Assembly (NCBI RefSeq): GCF_001423265.1
Contig: NZ_LMND01000035.1
Span: forward strand, 259,218 to 323,217
DNA: 64,000 nucleotides
DNA from: Methylobacterium sp. Leaf108
GTDB taxonomy: Bacteria; Pseudomonadota; Alphaproteobacteria; Rhizobiales; Beijerinckiaceae
Direction of reading: 5' to 3'
In this document: positions 49,742 to 59,220 of the stretch, in pieces
Layout of the letters: each line of letters begins with the position of its first letter
Position numbering within the stretch: the stretch's first letter is position 1
Notes under the pieces: generated by a model
Databases searched by the model: none
Told to the model about the DNA's origin: nothing
Seen by the model: the letters and a program-made list of their open reading frames with translations, nothing else
Translations under genes and position numbers: made by a program

Positions 49742-52700
49742 TCAGGTGCCGCGGCCTGGGTTCCCGGTCTCCGGGGACGACGCGAGCTGCCCGGCGAGCG
49801 CGCAGGCACGGGAGAACCGCTCCCGTGTCGACGCCTCGACCCGCGACAGGCCGATCGCCTGGGCCATCAGGCGGATGCGGTCGGCCTCCGGGCCTCCGGC
49901 CGGGAGCGTGCCCGCCAGCCCGACCAGTTCCGGCATCGGCGTGTCGCCATGGCTGCGCTGGCCAGCCGGCGACGGTCTGTAGGGGTGGCTCGCGCGCGGC
50001 TCCGCGTGCGGGGGCCACAGCACGGGGCGGCCGTCGTCCTCGGTGCGGGCGATGGAGGGGGCGATCCGGTCGAGGACGGCCTCGCGGATGAGGGGGCCGA
50101 CGCGCTGCAGGTCGTGCGCCCGCGCCACGCGCCGCAGGAGGACGTCCTCGTAGATCGGTCCCTCGACGCGCGCCACGTGCTCGACGATCGCGGCCAGGAC
50201 GGCGCGGTAGGACGCCTCGTAGAACCGCGCCGGCGCGATCGGCAGGCCGAGGCCGGCCGGATCGGCCAGGCGGTAGGTCGGCTCCGGCATCGGGCCCGGC
50301 GCCCCGTCCCGGTCGGCATAGAGGTGGCGGGCGACGGGGTCCTCCACGGACCGGGGATCGTCGGCGGGGACATCCGGACCCGCCTCCGACTCCGGCAAGG
50401 GGAGGCCCGCGTCGGCGTCGGCCAGGCCCGCCTCCTCCTGCGCGGGCGGGGCGACCTGAGCCGAGGCGGCGGCCTGGGCCCGATCGGCCTCCAGGTCCTC
50501 GCGCAGGCGCCGGTCGAGCTTGGACAGCGCGCCTGCCGCATCCGTCCACCATTCGGTGCTCCAGACCCGGCGGATGCGCCAGCCGAGGTCGGTCAGCACA
50601 TGCTCGCGCAGGCGGTCGCGGTCCCGCGCGGTGGCCGAGCCGTGATAGGTCGCGCCGTCGCATTCGACGCCAGCGAGGTAGCGGCCCGGTGCGTCGGGAT
50701 GGACGATGCCGAGGTCGATCCGGAAGCCCGACACGCCGATCTGGGTGTGCACGGTCCAGCCCCTCGCCTGGAGGGCGGCCATGACGGCGGCCTCGAAGGG
50801 CGATTCGACGTCGCCCCCCGTGGGCGCGAAGGCCTCGGCGAGCGCCCGCACGCCGCGGTCGGCGAACTCGAGGAAGTGCTTGAAGTCGCGCACGCCCCGC
50901 GCTCGCGTGCGGCCGAGGTCGATCTGCTCGGGCCGCAGCGAGGCGAACACCACGAGTTCGCGCCGGGCGCGGGTGATGGCGACGTTCAGGCGCCGGTGCC
51001 CTCCGTCCTTGTTGAGCGAGGACACGGTGCTCACCGGCCGCCCGGCCTGGTCCGGCCCCACCGCCACCGAGAACAGGATGGCGTCGCGCTCGTCGCCCTG
51101 CACGTTCTCGAGGTTCTTGACGAAGACCGGCTCGTGCCAGCGGTCACGGTCGAAATACGGCTCCAGCTCCGGGTCGGCGCGGCGCCGCTCGTCGAGCAGG
51201 TTCTCGATCAGCCGCTGCTGCTCGCCGTTGAAGGTGACGATGCCGAGCGAGCGCCGCTGCCCCGCGAAGTCGGGCTCGCGCAGGCGCCGCACGACCTCGG
51301 CGACGACGGCGCGGGCTTCCGGCCGGTTCACGCGGCCGGCGCCGCGCTCGTAGACGCCGTCGGGCACATGCGTCAAGCGCACCGCCCGGTCGTCGGTCAC
51401 CGGCGAGGGGAAGGTGACGAGGCGCCCGCCGTAGTAGCGGGCGTTCGAGAAGGCGATCAGGCTCTCGTGGCGGCTGCGGTAGTGCCAGTCGAGGGTGCGC
51501 CGCGGGATGTTGGCCGCCAGGCATTCGTCGAGGATCGATTCCTGGTCGGTGACGTCGCTGCCGTCCTCGATGTCGTCGACGCCGCGGTCGCCGACGCTGG
51601 TGGGCGGCAGCTGCTCGGGGTCGCCGACGATGACGACCTGCCGGCCCCGCGCGATGGCGCCCACGGCGTCCCAGGGCGAGATCTGCGAAGCCTCGTCGAA
51701 GATGACGATATCGAAGGGCTCCTTGTCGGGCGGCAGGTACTGCGCGATCGAGAGCGGGCTCATCATCACGCAGGGGGTGAGCCTCGTGAGCGCACCCGGC
51801 ATCCTCCCGAACAGCTTGCGCAGGGGCATGTGCGCGGTCTTCTTCGTCAGTTCGTGCGAGAGCGTGCCCCATTCGGGGTCGGTCCCGAAGGCGGTCGGCC
51901 CCGGAATGCCGCCGCCCAGACGCGAGCGGACGACCTGCTTGGCGAGTTCGCCGAGGCGCGCGTCGGCCGCCCGGAAGCGGGCGATGGCGTCCTCGTGGCG
52001 CTCGGGCAGGAAGCTGCGCAGGATGGGGTCGTCGCTGACGACGCGGTCGGTCCACCAGCGGGCATAGGCGGTCTCGAACGCCGCCTCGGCCCGGTCGGGG
52101 GCGACGCGGCCTTCCTCGAGCGCCTCGACCAGGGGGGCGAGGCCGATCCGGCGGGCGTTCTGCGCGGCGGCCTGCCAGGCGCACCAGCCCTGGGCCCGCC
52201 CCAGCCCGGAGGCCCAGCGCCGGACCCGATCGATGCTGGCCTCGATCCAGCCGGTCTCCCCCGCCAGGGGCGCCTCGGGGTCGGCGCGCCCCGCCAACCG
52301 GTTGAGCGCCCGCGTCGCCTCGCCCGCCCGCGCGCGGTCCTGCCCGAAGGCGACATAGGCCTGCGCGATGGGGCCCCCGTCGGCCAGGGCCCTGGCCCGA
52401 TGCTCGGCGAGCTGCGCGAGGTGGCCGCGCAGGCCCTCGGCGCCGAGGGACAGCGGCCCGAGGATGTCGAGAAGCTGTTCGACCCTGTCGGCCCAGGCCA
52501 TCGCCGCCCGGAACTCGGCCGCCGGCAGCTCGGCGTCGCTCCACGGCGCCCCGAGCCGGGCGAGGACCGCGTCCTGCGCGCAGCCGGCCCGGACGTGCCG
52601 CGCGAGGTCGATCAGGCCGGTGAGGTCGGGCCCGAGGTCGTCGGGCAAGGCGCCCTCCGCATAGGGCTGCACCTGCAGGACCACCCGCCTCAGCCGGCCG

Positions 52701-55699
52701 CCCCGGACCAGGAAGTTCGCCCCCTGAGCCGCGATCCACTCGGCGAGCAGGCCCGGCAGGTCCGTGTCGAGGATGCCGGGGCGGTAGCGTCCGGCGAGCC
52801 GGCCGCGCAACTCGGCCCGGGTGTCCTGGAAGCGCTCGCGCGCGGCGACGGCCCGGCGCAGGTCGCCCGTGCCGTCGGCCAGGAAGGCGGCGCCGCAGCG
52901 CGCCTCCGGCCGGGTCAGGACATTGCCCAGCACCACGAGGCCGCGGGTGCCGGCATGGGTCGACAGGAGGGAGGGAAGGCCGATCGCCTCGGCAAACGCC
53001 CGCCCGCTCGTCGAGAGCGCCGCCAGCGCCTCCTCGACGGCCCTGATCGCGCCGGCCATGCCGTCGCGCCAGACCGGCGACCATTGCGTGGCCTCGACCC
53101 CCTGCAGCGGATGGTCGACGAGGGAGCCGACGGAGGCCAGGACGGGGCGCAGGTCGCGGCAGCCCGCGCGCAGGTCCGCCAGCGTCGCGCCGTCGTGCGC
53201 GCGATGGTCGTCCCAGGCGAGCGCCAGCCCCCCGTCGTCCGGACCCGCCGCGATCACCCGCCCGAACCCCTCGTAGGCCGAGAGCCCGTTCTCCCGCCGC
53301 CGGTGCAGGGCGGACACGAGGCCGTTCAGCTCTTCCCGCAGGCGCGCGAGGTCGCCCGCGGCGGTGTTCCACGCACCCTGCGAGGGCGTCGCGCGCTCGT
53401 GCCAGGCCCGGCGCAACTGGCCGAGCACCGCCGATTTCTGCGCCTTGGTGGAATGGACCTCCAGGCAGTAGTCGCCCAGCCCGATCTCCCGCAGGCGCCG
53501 CTGCACCACGTCGAGCGCCGCCGTCTTCTGCGAGACGAACAGCACCGTGCGCCCCTGCGCCAGGCACTGCGCGATCATGTTGCCGATGGTCTGGCTCTTG
53601 CCGGTGCCGGGCGGCCCGAACAGCACGAAGTCCCGGCCCTGGGCGGCGGCCAGGACCGCCGAGAGCTGCGAGGAATCCGCCGACAGCGGCGCGAACACGG
53701 TTTCGGGCGGGTGGTCCCGGTCGAGGCGGGTCGGATCGGGGAAGGGCGCGCCGTCGCCGTAGGCGTGCTTGGGCGTGTCGATGAGGTGGCGCACCACCGG
53801 GTTGCGCCGCAGGAGGTCGGCCCGGTCGACCAGGTCCTTCCACATCAGGTACTTGGTGAACGAGAAGGCCGCGAGCACCACCTCCGGCACCACCTCCCAC
53901 CCGCGCAGCTCCTGCACGTGCCGGCGCACGCTGCGGATGATGGCGTCGACGTCGATGCCAGCGGCGTCCCGCGGCAGCTCGCCCTCGAGGTCCGGCATCC
54001 GCAGGCGAAAATCCTCGCGCAGCATCTCCAGCAGGGTCGGGTTGATCCGCACCTCGTCGTCGTGGAGCGCCAGCCGGAAGCCGGCGCGCACGCTGGAGCG
54101 CTTGAGCGAGACCGGCACCAGCAGCAGCGGCGCGCGGTAGACGGCCTCGCCCTCCTTGCGGGTCCACGACAGGAAACCGATCGCCAGGAACAGGATGTTG
54201 GCCCCGCCCTCCTCGAAGCCGTTGCGGGCCAGCCGGTAGAGGTCGAGCAGGCGCCGGTCGAGCTCGGCCTCGGTGGAGGTCGTGTGGATCTCGCGCCGTG
54301 CGAGGGCGGCGGCGATGTCGCTGCGCCGGCCGTCGTCGAGATGGCGGTGAGCGTCGAGGCCGGCGTCGCGCCCGTCGGCCCCGGCCGCCACGTCGGAGAC
54401 GGGCCTGAGGCGGTACTCGTGCCCGGCCGCCAGGCCGTCCTCCAGGGCGCCGGGGGCGGCGCATTTGAGGACGACGGAGCCCTTGCCGGGCTTGAAGTTC
54501 AGGAGCTTGTTGCGCACGCTCAGGTCGAGCAGCTTGCGCTTCCAGCGCTCCATGCGCCCGACCGGGGTCTCCGGGGCCTCGTCGGCGGGGGCGCGCCCCT
54601 CCTCGTCGAAGGGCGGAGGGGCCGACAGGGCCTGGTGGAGCCTTGCCGCCGGTGCGGGATCGACGGGGGCGGCCCTGCCCTCGCCGAGGTCCATCGGGCG
54701 GATGCCGCGGCGGCGGCAGCGCCGGACGTCGATGGCGACCTCGAGGGCGGCGGGCGCCGTGTCCTCGACCTGGGCGGCGCCCCGATCGACCGCGGCCGTG
54801 AACGCCGCGGGCGGATGGCGGGTCAGGAGCGTCGTCTCGACGAGGATCAGGTCCTGCAGGTCGCGGCGCTTGCGCAGGAGCTGCATGTCGTCGATCGCGG
54901 CACCCGCGAAATCCTCGTCGCGCAGCCACACCCCGACGAAGGCGTGGCCGGCGGTCAGCACGAGCACCGGGTTGAGGCCCGCCTGCTCGAGGCAGGCGGC
55001 ATAGAGCAGCGAAAGGTCGAGGCAGGTGCCGACCCGGCGCTCGATCACGTCGCCGGGCCCCCTCACCTTCTGCCCCGCCCGCTCGAAGCTCGCGGGCGGC
55101 AGCACGTAGGCGATGGCCCGGTCGGCGAGCGCCGCCCAGATCGCCTCGGCGAGTTCCCAGGCGCGGGCCTTGCGGCCGGCGGCGTAGCCGTTCAATCCGG
55201 TCTCGCGGCCGGCCTCGGCGAGCTTGGTCGCGGCATCGCGCAGGACCACGTCGACGGCCGGATCGTTCGGCCGGACGAAGGCGGCGAGCAGTTCGGGCGC
55301 GCTGGCGCCGCCGCCCCAGTGTGAGGGCGGCAGCAGGCGCAGCTCCGCCACGGTCCGGGCGCCCTCGGTGCCCGCCTCCACCAGCACCGCCGTCAGCTCC
55401 AGGCGGCTCGCCTCGGTGAAGTCGGCCAGCCGCGTCGCGTCGAGGCGCAGGTCCGGCGTCTCGATGTGATGGCTGGAGCCCGCCGGAACCCGGTCGATGC
55501 GCAGCGTCAGCGGCCGCACCACCGCCGGCCGGCTCTCGATCCGCACCTCGATGTCGACGAGATCCCGGTCGGAGGCGTTGGCGACCACGATCTCCCGGAT
55601 CACCGGAACCGCGTTCTCGTGGTAGGCGAGGCTGACGTGCTCCGTCGCCGAACAGGCGATCCGGACGCCCTCCCCCGATTCGAACGGCCCGCCGCTCAC
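49742..55699 (-). CDS. DUF4011-SF1 helicase-PD-(D/E)XK endonuclease-DUF3320 protein, candidate phage-defence factor
   Basis: One uninterrupted 1985-residue frame. Order of parts: an N-terminal beta region (1-130); a transglutaminase-like domain with Cys226 (VGTCLDLSLLYAACL), His252 (TAGHAFVGVW) and Asp271; DUF4011 from about 383 (MERWKRKLLDLSVRNKLLNF); an SF1 helicase with Walker A GPPGTGKSQ at about 695 and Walker B IVIFDEASQISPWDA near 1334, then GDPEQLPPTS and helicase motifs to about 1620; a Vsr/DUF559-like endonuclease at about 1645-1735 with ExD in GVECDGATYHG (about 1678) after RIDLGIV; and DUF3320 near 1840. The same architecture is reported as a single-gene anti-phage system (called Hhe in defence catalogues, from memory). 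All key residues seem intact. GTG start. No partner gene, integrase or methylase adjoins it. Confidence 0.9.
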   Translation of the reverse strand: MSGGPFESGEGVRIACSATEHVSLAYHENAVPVIREIVVANASDRDLVDIEVRIESRPAVVRPLTLRIDRVPAGSSHHIETPDLRLDATRLADFTEASRLELTAVLVEAGTEGARTVAELRLLPPSHWGGGASAPELLAAFVRPNDPAVDVVLRDAATKLAEAGRETGLNGYAAGRKARAWELAEAIWAALADRAIAYVLPPASFERAGQKVRGPGDVIERRVGTCLDLSLLYAACLEQAGLNPVLVLTAGHAFVGVWLRDEDFAGAAIDDMQLLRKRRDLQDLILVETTLLTRHPPAAFTAAVDRGAAQVEDTAPAALEVAIDVRRCRRRGIRPMDLGEGRAAPVDPAPAARLHQALSAPPPFDEEGRAPADEAPETPVGRMERWKRKLLDLSVRNKLLNFKPGKGSVVLKCAAPGALEDGLAAGHEYRLRPVSDVAAGADGRDAGLDAHRHLDDGRRSDIAAALARREIHTTSTEAELDRRLLDLYRLARNGFEEGGANILFLAIGFLSWTRKEGEAVYRAPLLLVPVSLKRSSVRAGFRLALHDDEVRINPTLLEMLREDFRLRMPDLEGELPRDAAGIDVDAIIRSVRRHVQELRGWEVVPEVVLAAFSFTKYLMWKDLVDRADLLRRNPVVRHLIDTPKHAYGDGAPFPDPTRLDRDHPPETVFAPLSADSSQLSAVLAAAQGRDFVLFGPPGTGKSQTIGNMIAQCLAQGRTVLFVSQKTAALDVVQRRLREIGLGDYCLEVHSTKAQKSAVLGQLRRAWHERATPSQGAWNTAAGDLARLREELNGLVSALHRRRENGLSAYEGFGRVIAAGPDDGGLALAWDDHRAHDGATLADLRAGCRDLRPVLASVGSLVDHPLQGVEATQWSPVWRDGMAGAIRAVEEALAALSTSGRAFAEAIGLPSLLSTHAGTRGLVVLGNVLTRPEARCGAAFLADGTGDLRRAVAARERFQDTRAELRGRLAGRYRPGILDTDLPGLLAEWIAAQGANFLVRGGRLRRVVLQVQPYAEGALPDDLGPDLTGLIDLARHVRAGCAQDAVLARLGAPWSDAELPAAEFRAAMAWADRVEQLLDILGPLSLGAEGLRGHLAQLAEHRARALADGGPIAQAYVAFGQDRARAGEATRALNRLAGRADPEAPLAGETGWIEASIDRVRRWASGLGRAQGWCAWQAAAQNARRIGLAPLVEALEEGRVAPDRAEAAFETAYARWWTDRVVSDDPILRSFLPERHEDAIARFRAADARLGELAKQVVRSRLGGGIPGPTAFGTDPEWGTLSHELTKKTAHMPLRKLFGRMPGALTRLTPCVMMSPLSIAQYLPPDKEPFDIVIFDEASQISPWDAVGAIARGRQVVIVGDPEQLPPTSVGDRGVDDIEDGSDVTDQESILDECLAANIPRRTLDWHYRSRHESLIAFSNARYYGGRLVTFPSPVTDDRAVRLTHVPDGVYERGAGRVNRPEARAVVAEVVRRLREPDFAGQRRSLGIVTFNGEQQRLIENLLDERRRADPELEPYFDRDRWHEPVFVKNLENVQGDERDAILFSVAVGPDQAGRPVSTVSSLNKDGGHRRLNVAITRARRELVVFASLRPEQIDLGRTRARGVRDFKHFLEFADRGVRALAEAFAPTGGDVESPFEAAVMAALQARGWTVHTQIGVSGFRIDLGIVHPDAPGRYLAGVECDGATYHGSATARDRDRLREHVLTDLGWRIRRVWSTEWWTDAAGALSKLDRRLREDLEADRAQAAASAQVAPPAQEEAGLADADAGLPLPESEAGPDVPADDPRSVEDPVARHLYADRDGAPGPMPEPTYRLADPAGLGLPIAPARFYEASYRAVLAAIVEHVARVEGPIYEDVLLRRVARAHDLQRVGPLIREAVLDRIAPSIARTEDDGRPVLWPPHAEPRASHPYRPSPAGQRSHGDTPMPELVGLAGTLPAGGPEADRIRLMAQAIGLSRVEASTRERFSRACALAGQLASSPETGNPGRGT

Positions 55700-56107
55700 G
55701 GTGCGATCCGAGGGCCGGCCTCCCCGCGCGGATCACCCACGAGGCCGGACGCGGTACCGGAGCCGACGTCCGGGGCCGGATCGACGGCGAGGGACATCGC
55801 CCCGATCGGCTGAAAACCGCCCCTCCCGCCCATGGTCGCATCCATCTTCAATGGTGCGACCTGTTTCGCCGGTTCGCGGGCGTTCTTCAAGGTTGTGCAT
55901 GCCACAGCCACCGGATGCATGACACCTGACGGCAGAGCTCGGGCCGGTTGCATCCGGCAGACGCGCGCGGGTCCGGCGCCGGGTATCCACCCGCAGGACC
56001 GAATCATCCTGCGACGGGCCGTTCCCCTTGTGCCACAAGGCCGTCCAGGCCATCGATGCTGCGACCCGGCAATGGAACGATCGGCCGCCCGCGAGCGTGA
56101 CGCCAGG
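55700..56107. other. Intergenic region between the helicase and kinase genes
   Basis: 408 bp between divergent genes. GGTCGCA (55834-55840) and TGCGACC (55855-55861) form a 7-bp dyad. No gene is supported; an ATG at 56072 could extend the kinase by 12 residues. Confidence 0.45.
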
Positions 56108-59100
56108 ATGAGCGCGACCCGAGACAAAGAGGCGGCACGGCTCCGGGCCCTGGACGGCTACCGCATGCTCGACACCCCGCGGGAGAGCGATTTCGACGAG
56201 ATCGCGGAAGCGGCCGCCGAACTCTGCGACGTCCCCATCGGCGTGGTCAACCTGATCGGCGACGGACGCCAGTTCTTCAAGGCCGAGGTCGGCCTGGGCG
56301 TGCGCGAGACCCCCCTCGAACACGCCTTCTGCCGCCACGCGCTGCTGCAGGAGGACGTCCTCTACGTGCCCGATGCCTCGCGCGACCCGCGGTTCGCGGG
56401 CAACCCCCTGATCACCGGCGCCCCCGGCCTACGCTTCTACGCGGGCGCCCTGCTGAAGACCGCCGAGGGGCACTCCATCGGTACGGTCTGCGTCCTCGAC
56501 ACCACGCCCCGCGAACTGACCGACCGGCAACGCAAGGGCCTGCTTCGGCTCGCCCGTCAGGCCATGGCGCAGATGGAGCTGCGCCGCTCGTTGCGGGATC
56601 AGGCCGAGCAGCGCCTGCTTCACGAACGCATCCTCGACAGCGCGATCGACTACGCCATCGTCGCGACCGACCCCGAGGGGCGGGTCACACGCTGGAACAC
56701 AGGGGCCGAGAACGTGCTCGGCTGGAGCGAGACCGAAATGCTCGGCCGCCCGGCCGCGACGTTCTTCACGCCGGAGGACCGCGCCGTCCGGCGGCCCGAG
56801 ACCGAGATGGCGCTGGCGCTGGAGAACGGAAGCGCCCCGGACGAGCGCTGGCACCTGCGCAAGGACGGCAGCCGGTTCTGGGCGAGCGGCGAGATCATGC
56901 CGCTGCGGTCGGACGACGGCCGTGTCGTGGGCTTCCTGAAGATCCTTCGCGACCGGACCGACGAACGCGAGGCGGGCGCCGCCCTCGAGGCGAGCGAGAT
57001 GCGCTACCGCTCGCTGGTCGAGGTCAGCCCGCAGGTCGTCTGGTTCGGCGATGCGCAGGGCAACATCACCTACTGCAACGCCTATTGGTACGATTACACC
57101 GGCCTGCCCGCGGGCGAGGTCGGCGAGGCCAGCTGGATGTCCGTCATCCACCCCGACCACCGCGACGCCACGCGGCGTGCCTGGCTCGCGGCGGCGGCGT
57201 CGGGACGACCCTACGAGGTCGAGTTTCCGCTGCTGGGTCGCGACGGGCAGTACCGGTGGTTCCTGTCCCGGGCCCGTCCGGCGCGGGAGGCGGACGGGAC
57301 CATGCGCAGCTGGATCGGCACCTCGCTCGACATCCACGAGCGCAAGGTCGCCGAGGCGCGCTTCCAGACCCTGACGGAACTCGCGCCGACCGTCATCTGG
57401 TTCGGCGATCCCGATGGCGGCCTGAGCTACCTCAACGACCGCTGGTACGCCTACACCGGCCAGACGCCGGAGCGGGCGCTGCCCATGGGCTGGGGCGAGG
57501 CGGTCCATCCGGACGACCTGCCGGGCATGCTCCTGAGCTGGGAGGATGCCCGCGCGCGCGGGGGGCTCTACGACACCGAGGCCCGCCTGCGACGGGCCGA
57601 CGGGGCCTACCGGTGGTTCCTGATCCGCGCCGAGCCGATGCGGGACGGCAGCGGCGCGGTCGTCGGCTGGCTCGGCAGCAACAGCGACATCCACGACCGC
57701 CGGCAGGCCGAGGACGAGCTTCGCAAGGCCCGCGAGCAGCTGCGCCTCGCCGTCGAGGCGACCGGGACCGGCGTGTTCGACTACGACCTCGTCGCGAACG
57801 TGCTGAACTGGGATACCCGCACCCGCAGCTTCTTCGGCCTCGGGCCGGACGCAACCGTCGACCTCGACGTCTACCTGGCGCGCCTGCACCCGGACGATCG
57901 CGACCGGGCCGACGAGGCGGTGCGTGCCGCCCTCGATCCGGCCGGCGACGGCACCTACGACATCACCTATCGCACCGTGGCCCCGGAGGACGGGGTCGAG
58001 CGCTGGGTCTACGCCAAGGGGCAGACCCTGTTCGAGGACGGCCTGCCGCTACGCCTCATCGGCACGGCCCGCGACGTCACCGAGAGCCGGCGGGCCGAAC
58101 GGACCTTGCGCGAGACCGAGGAGCGCTACCGCCTCGCGGCCCGTGCCACCAACGACGCCATCTGGGACTGGGACCTCGGCACCGACCACATTCTCTGGAA
58201 CGAGGCGGTGCAGACGTTGTTTGGTTACGCTCCCGAGGCGGTCGGCCCGAGCGGCGCCTGGTGGAAGGGTCACATCCATCCGGAGGACGTGGAGCGGGTG
58301 AAGGAGGGCATCTACACCGTGATCGAGGGGGCCGGCTCCGGTTGGACGGAGGAGTACCGCTTCCGGCGCGCGGACGGGACCTACGCCGACATCTTCGACC
58401 GCGGCTACGTCCTCCGGGACGGGGCGGGCCGCGCCGTGCGGATGATCGGCGCGATGCTCGACATCTCCGAACGCAAACGGGCCGAGGAGCACCAGCGCCT
58501 GCTCACCGGCGAGTTGCAGCACCGCGTGAAGAACACCCTCGCCCTCGTGCAGGCCATCGCCAGCCAGACCTTCCGCGACGCCACCGACATGGAGGCCTCG
58601 CGCGACGCCTTCTCCGCCCGCCTGATCTCGCTGGGACGCGCGCACGACATCCTCACGGCGTCGAGCTGGACGCAGGCCCCCATCGTCGACGTGGTCGACG
58701 GGGCGCTGGCGGTGCATCGCGGCGGCGCGGCGCATCGCATCCGCACCGGCGGCCCGAACGTCCACCTCGCCGCCAAGCCGGCCTTGTCGCTGGCGCTCGC
58801 CCTGCACGAACTCGCCACCAACGCGGCCAAGTACGGGGCGCTCTCGAACGACCTCGGCGGTGTCGACCTGCGCTGGCACATCGCGCACGAGGAGGAGACG
58901 CCGCGGTTCTGCCTGACCTGGTCCGAGCACGGCGGTCCGCCCATCCTCGCGCAGCCGACCCGTCGCGGTTTCGGCTCGCGCCTGATCGAACGCAGCTTCG
59001 CCGCGGAGGCCGGCGGCGCGGTCAGGCTCACCTACCTGCCCACCGGCCTGGTTTGCAGGCTGGAGGTGGCCCTCGCCTCCATGCAGGAGCAGCACGATGT

Positions 59101-59110
59101 GGCCGCCTGA
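56108..59110 (+). CDS. GAF-multi-PAS HWE-family sensor histidine kinase
   Basis: A 1000-residue soluble kinase. Residues 1-165 form a GAF domain (ALDGYRMLDTPRESDFDEIA, HAFCRHALLQEDVLYVPDAS). Five PAS/PAC units follow (starting near 180, 300, 425, 550 and 675), each ending in an HERK/ERKRAEE-like segment. The transmitter at about 795-1000 belongs to the HisKA_2/HWE group: phospho-acceptor His in GELQHRVKNTLALVQAIASQ (about 805), N-box HELATNAAKYGALS, and WSEHGGPP and RGFGSRLIER. HWE kinases of alphaproteobacteria often serve light, redox or general-stress control through PhyR. There is no membrane segment and no response regulator nearby. ATG 56108. Confidence 0.9.
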   Translation: MSATRDKEAARLRALDGYRMLDTPRESDFDEIAEAAAELCDVPIGVVNLIGDGRQFFKAEVGLGVRETPLEHAFCRHALLQEDVLYVPDASRDPRFAGNPLITGAPGLRFYAGALLKTAEGHSIGTVCVLDTTPRELTDRQRKGLLRLARQAMAQMELRRSLRDQAEQRLLHERILDSAIDYAIVATDPEGRVTRWNTGAENVLGWSETEMLGRPAATFFTPEDRAVRRPETEMALALENGSAPDERWHLRKDGSRFWASGEIMPLRSDDGRVVGFLKILRDRTDEREAGAALEASEMRYRSLVEVSPQVVWFGDAQGNITYCNAYWYDYTGLPAGEVGEASWMSVIHPDHRDATRRAWLAAAASGRPYEVEFPLLGRDGQYRWFLSRARPAREADGTMRSWIGTSLDIHERKVAEARFQTLTELAPTVIWFGDPDGGLSYLNDRWYAYTGQTPERALPMGWGEAVHPDDLPGMLLSWEDARARGGLYDTEARLRRADGAYRWFLIRAEPMRDGSGAVVGWLGSNSDIHDRRQAEDELRKAREQLRLAVEATGTGVFDYDLVANVLNWDTRTRSFFGLGPDATVDLDVYLARLHPDDRDRADEAVRAALDPAGDGTYDITYRTVAPEDGVERWVYAKGQTLFEDGLPLRLIGTARDVTESRRAERTLRETEERYRLAARATNDAIWDWDLGTDHILWNEAVQTLFGYAPEAVGPSGAWWKGHIHPEDVERVKEGIYTVIEGAGSGWTEEYRFRRADGTYADIFDRGYVLRDGAGRAVRMIGAMLDISERKRAEEHQRLLTGELQHRVKNTLALVQAIASQTFRDATDMEASRDAFSARLISLGRAHDILTASSWTQAPIVDVVDGALAVHRGGAAHRIRTGGPNVHLAAKPALSLALALHELATNAAKYGALSNDLGGVDLRWHIAHEEETPRFCLTWSEHGGPPILAQPTRRGFGSRLIERSFAAEAGGAVRLTYLPTGLVCRLEVALASMQEQHDVAA

Positions 59111-59220
59111 GCGGGCCTCGGGACAGTGGTCGCCGGCTCCCGGTCCGGGCGCCGGGCCCGGTCGCGACGGCCCGGTCGCGATCCTCGCCGATGAAACCGT
59201 GACATAGGACCGGTTTCTCG

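Noticed and set aside
49949..55324. 1791-codon open frame on the plus strand
   Set aside because: It is antisense to the helicase-endonuclease gene, made of Arg/Gly/Ala/His-rich low-complexity sequence with no domain. Long shadow frames are expected in such GC-rich DNA.
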